From MWBF01 sp964614645 (GTDB taxonomy: Bacteria > Chloroflexota > Anaerolineae > CG2-30-64-16), in contig CAZTMA010000192.1 of the NCBI GenBank assembly GCA_964614645.1, forward strand, positions 1 to 8,490: DNA of 8,490 nt, read 5' to 3'. The notes under the pieces were generated by a model. It saw only the letters and a list, made by a program, of their open reading frames with translations. It did no database searches and had not been told where the DNA came from. Both the position numbers and the translations under genes were made by a program. How positions within the stretch are numbered: the stretch's first letter is position 1; every line of letters begins with the position of its first letter. This document shows, one piece after another, positions 7,050 to 8,490 of the stretch.

Positions 7050-7178
7050 TTCCGGGCGGTTGAAACCGCTGCCACCATTACAAAGTCTGCCTTCGCAGAC
7101 TACACGCCAGCAGTCTCCGAAGGCAGACTTTGTCGGGTTGCGCAGCAACCGCGGCAGCCGTGACTTTAGTCGCCAGGC
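7050..7178. repeat. Nested inverted-repeat element between convergent operons
   Basis: This stretch fills the gap between two convergent genes. The arms at 7080-7101 and 7112-7133 are 22-nt inverted repeats with one mismatch, separated by 10 nt. The left arm also folds on itself (AGTCTGC-CTTC-GCAGACT, 7084-7101). To the left is a perfect hairpin GCGGTT-GA-AACCGC at 7056-7069. To the right is GGTTGC-GCA-GCAACC at 7136-7150. GCTGCC at 7068-7073 can pair with GGCAGC at 7153-7158, enclosing the core. The layout matches interspersed REP-like repeats I know from Chloroflexota, cyanobacteria and similar genomes (a GGTTGAAACC-type outer part around a CTGCCTTCGCAG-type inner stem). No T-run follows on either strand, so any terminator role would not be the classical intrinsic type. 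The pairing is seen; the family assignment is from memory. Confidence 0.75.
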
Positions 7179-7183
7179 GCCTT

Positions 7184-8056
7184 TCAAACAGTCGCTTGAT
7201 CTGTGAGACCCGCATCGCGCCAGGCCTGGTGCAGCGCCTCCGCTGTGGCCCGGACAGCATCCTCCGGCGACATCTCCTTCAGACGCGGGCTGAACGGCTC
7301 CACGACGACGGGACCGGTGTAGTCGAGACGCGAGAGCGCCTGCAGGAACCCCCGCAGGTCGATGACCCCCGTTTCGCCGGGGAGCGCGCGGTGCGTGTCC
7401 GGCAATTCATCCAACGGGATGCCGGGCAGCGCGTCGTTCACGTGCACATCCACGATATGGGCATCGCGCAACTGCGCCAGTTGGTCGAGGGTGCCGCCCG
7501 CGGTATACCAGTGATAGGCGTCCAGCAGGAGGCCCATGTTGTGCGTGCCCGCGGCCTGCTCGATGTCTCGGCATAGAGCCAACATGCCGTCCAGCGAGTG
7601 GACGAACGCATACGGGTGGTTGTCGCGCAGCGTCTTGGGCCCAAGGAATTCCAGCCCGAAGCGGATGCCGTGTGCGTCGAGGATGCGCGCGGCGCGGCTG
7701 AGCCGGTCCACGTGGAGCGCGTAGTTGGCCTCGAAGTCCAGGCTGTCATGCCAGCTCGGCACCCAGGTGGTGGTGCGTGTGACGCCGATAGCCGCTGCAA
7801 CGATTGAGAGGTTCTCCAACTCGGCAAGGCCCTCGCTGAACTCGGCCTCCGGCTTGCGATAATCGATCGGAAAGCCGAAACCGCCCGGCTGTACACCGGC
7901 ATGGATCAGCAGGTCACGGGTCTGTGTCGCACCGAGGGCCGCCGCCTCCCGGATGTTGAGGTGGAGCGCGTGGAACCCGTTGGCAGCGGCGAGGTCGGCG
8001 GCGACAGCGAGGTCGGCCCGAACGCCGATCGCGCCGGGCAATAAGGATTTGAACAT
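7184..8056 (-). CDS. Xylose-isomerase-like TIM-barrel sugar isomerase/epimerase
   Basis: This 290-residue protein of the AP-endonuclease-2/xylose-isomerase-like TIM-barrel superfamily is at the usual length. Metal ligands of the family's Glu-Asp-His-Glu pattern are plausibly E136 (GLEFLGP, 134-140), D179 (LLLDAYHWY, 176-184), H205 (VDVHVND, 202-208) and E253 (VVVEPF, 250-255). Relatives include hydroxypyruvate isomerase, ketose 3-epimerases and inosose or keto-sugar enzymes, and sequence alone does not choose among them. No signal peptide is apparent, so it acts in the cytoplasm. The start is well supported by a Shine-Dalgarno at 8063-8068, 6 nt away. It lies 14 nt downstream of the UroD-like gene and is probably co-transcribed with it. 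Its 3' end faces the kinase gene across the repeat element. It could act on the same sugar as the convergent operon, but there is no direct evidence. Confidence 0.87.
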   Translation of the reverse strand: MFKSLLPGAIGVRADLAVAADLAAANGFHALHLNIREAAALGATQTRDLLIHAGVQPGGFGFPIDYRKPEAEFSEGLAELENLSIVAAAIGVTRTTTWVPSWHDSLDFEANYALHVDRLSRAARILDAHGIRFGLEFLGPKTLRDNHPYAFVHSLDGMLALCRDIEQAAGTHNMGLLLDAYHWYTAGGTLDQLAQLRDAHIVDVHVNDALPGIPLDELPDTHRALPGETGVIDLRGFLQALSRLDYTGPVVVEPFSPRLKEMSPEDAVRATAEALHQAWRDAGLTDQATV

Positions 8057-8062
8057 CGAATG

Positions 8063-8068
8063 CTCCTT
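8063..8068 (-). promoter_or_regulatory. Ribosome binding site of the TIM-barrel gene
   Basis: Read on the minus strand, AAGGAG lies 6 nt before the ATG at 8056. It sits directly after the UroD-like gene's stop codon, as expected for neighbouring genes of one operon. Confidence 0.75.
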
Positions 8069-8070
8069 TG

Positions 8071-8490
8071 CTAGATGCCTGCCCGCTCACAGATCGCGGC
8101 GTATGCCCAGTCATCCCACTCTTCTTGCACGCCGATGCCGGGCAGGTCAGGATAGTTCTTACAGATGAGCCCGCCCTCGAAGATGTCGATCATGTAACGG
8201 GCTCCCGATTCGATAAGCTGCCGGTCCCCCGTAGGGAGAATCTTCTGAATGTCCACAGGGCTCCACAGGGCAGCCTTGCCCTCGCGCAGCAGCGCGGCCA
8301 GCCTGGGCATGTCGTACAGCGCGGGCTGATCGAACTGGAAGACGTCCACTCCAGCATCCAGCAGGTCGGGGACAATGGCCCAGTTCTGCCCGCAGGAGTG
8401 CATGAACACGCGCATCCCATACTCGTGAGCCAGACCCATGAGCCGTGTATACATCTCCTTGAAGTAGAAGCGGAACATCTTCGGGCTGAA
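8071..8490 (-). CDS. Uroporphyrinogen decarboxylase-like protein, C-terminal part (cut by window edge)
   Basis: The C-terminal 139 residues of a protein of the UroD/MtaA TIM-barrel superfamily are visible. The frame is open to the last base. The four codons before the first visible Met read FSPK, and FSPKMF resembles the conserved SPE.F stretch of the family. That Met is therefore internal and the true start lies outside the window. Counting from the first visible residue, MHSCG holds H31 and C33, and a later C110 (GLICKNYP) completes a His-x-Cys...Cys set like the zinc site of MtaA/MtbA-type methylcobamide methyltransferases. True haem-pathway UroD enzymes lack this set. The protein is thus more likely a methyltransferase-type or uncharacterised homologue than the haem enzyme. 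No corrinoid protein is visible nearby. It probably forms an operon with the TIM-barrel gene 14 nt downstream. Confidence 0.8.
   Translation of the reverse strand, partial: FSPKMFRFYFKEMYTRLMGLAHEYGMRVFMHSCGQNWAIVPDLLDAGVDVFQFDQPALYDMPRLAALLREGKAALWSPVDIQKILPTGDRQLIESGARYMIDIFEGGLICKNYPDLPGIGVQEEWDDWAYAAICERAGI

Noticed and set aside
7080..7133. Classical intrinsic terminator for the kinase operon
   Set aside because: The stem is strong, but neither strand has a T-run after it, so it is listed as a repeat element instead.
6970..7260. Small open frames across the convergent intergenic region, both strands
   Set aside because: They span the inverted-repeat element and ends of real genes and have no convincing start signal or recognisable motif.
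7130..7807. Plus-strand frames of 148 and 69 residues opposite the TIM-barrel gene
   Set aside because: The minus-strand frame has all expected TIM-barrel ligand motifs and a good ribosome binding site. The plus-strand frames have neither.

Overview
The window is GC-rich bacterial DNA, with G/C strongly favoured at third codon positions. It carries seven protein genes in two convergent groups, with no rRNA, tRNA, CRISPR array, transposase or phage gene. The gene content (cytosolic GH3 glycosidase, fucose-isomerase-like protein, UroD-like protein, xylose-isomerase-like TIM barrel) and the repeat at 7050-7178 suit a polysaccharide-degrading bacterium of a lineage such as Armatimonadota, Chloroflexota or Planctomycetota. 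The sequence alone does not settle the phylum.

Plus strand, 101-7046: five genes read as one catabolic operon. They are a cytosolic family 3 glycoside hydrolase of the beta-xylosidase branch (101-2236), the thiamine-diphosphate-binding half of a split transketolase (2336-3178), its pyrimidine-binding half (3180-4118), an L-fucose/L-arabinose isomerase-like protein (4139-5572) and a FGGY carbohydrate kinase (5559-7046). Gaps are 99, 1 and 20 nt, followed by a 14-nt overlap. The logic is to release a sugar from a glycoside, isomerise it to a ketose, phosphorylate it, and split the ketose phosphate by two-carbon transfer into central metabolism. The transketolase and kinase both lack residues that define the classical enzymes, so the operon may serve an unusual pentose. 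The closest known pathway by logic is D-apiose degradation through apulose 4-phosphate, which uses an isomerase, a FGGY kinase and a two-subunit transketolase. This is a hypothesis, not an identification.

Minus strand, 8490-7184: a uroporphyrinogen-decarboxylase-like protein, cut by the right edge of the window, lies 14 nt upstream of a xylose-isomerase-like TIM-barrel protein. The two probably form an operon that converges on the first.

Non-coding parts: a possible leader with an inverted repeat (5-48), a strong hairpin between the glycosidase and transketolase genes (2247-2289), and a nested inverted repeat of interspersed-repeat type between the convergent operons (about 7050-7178). No gene-free stretch exceeds 300 bases.
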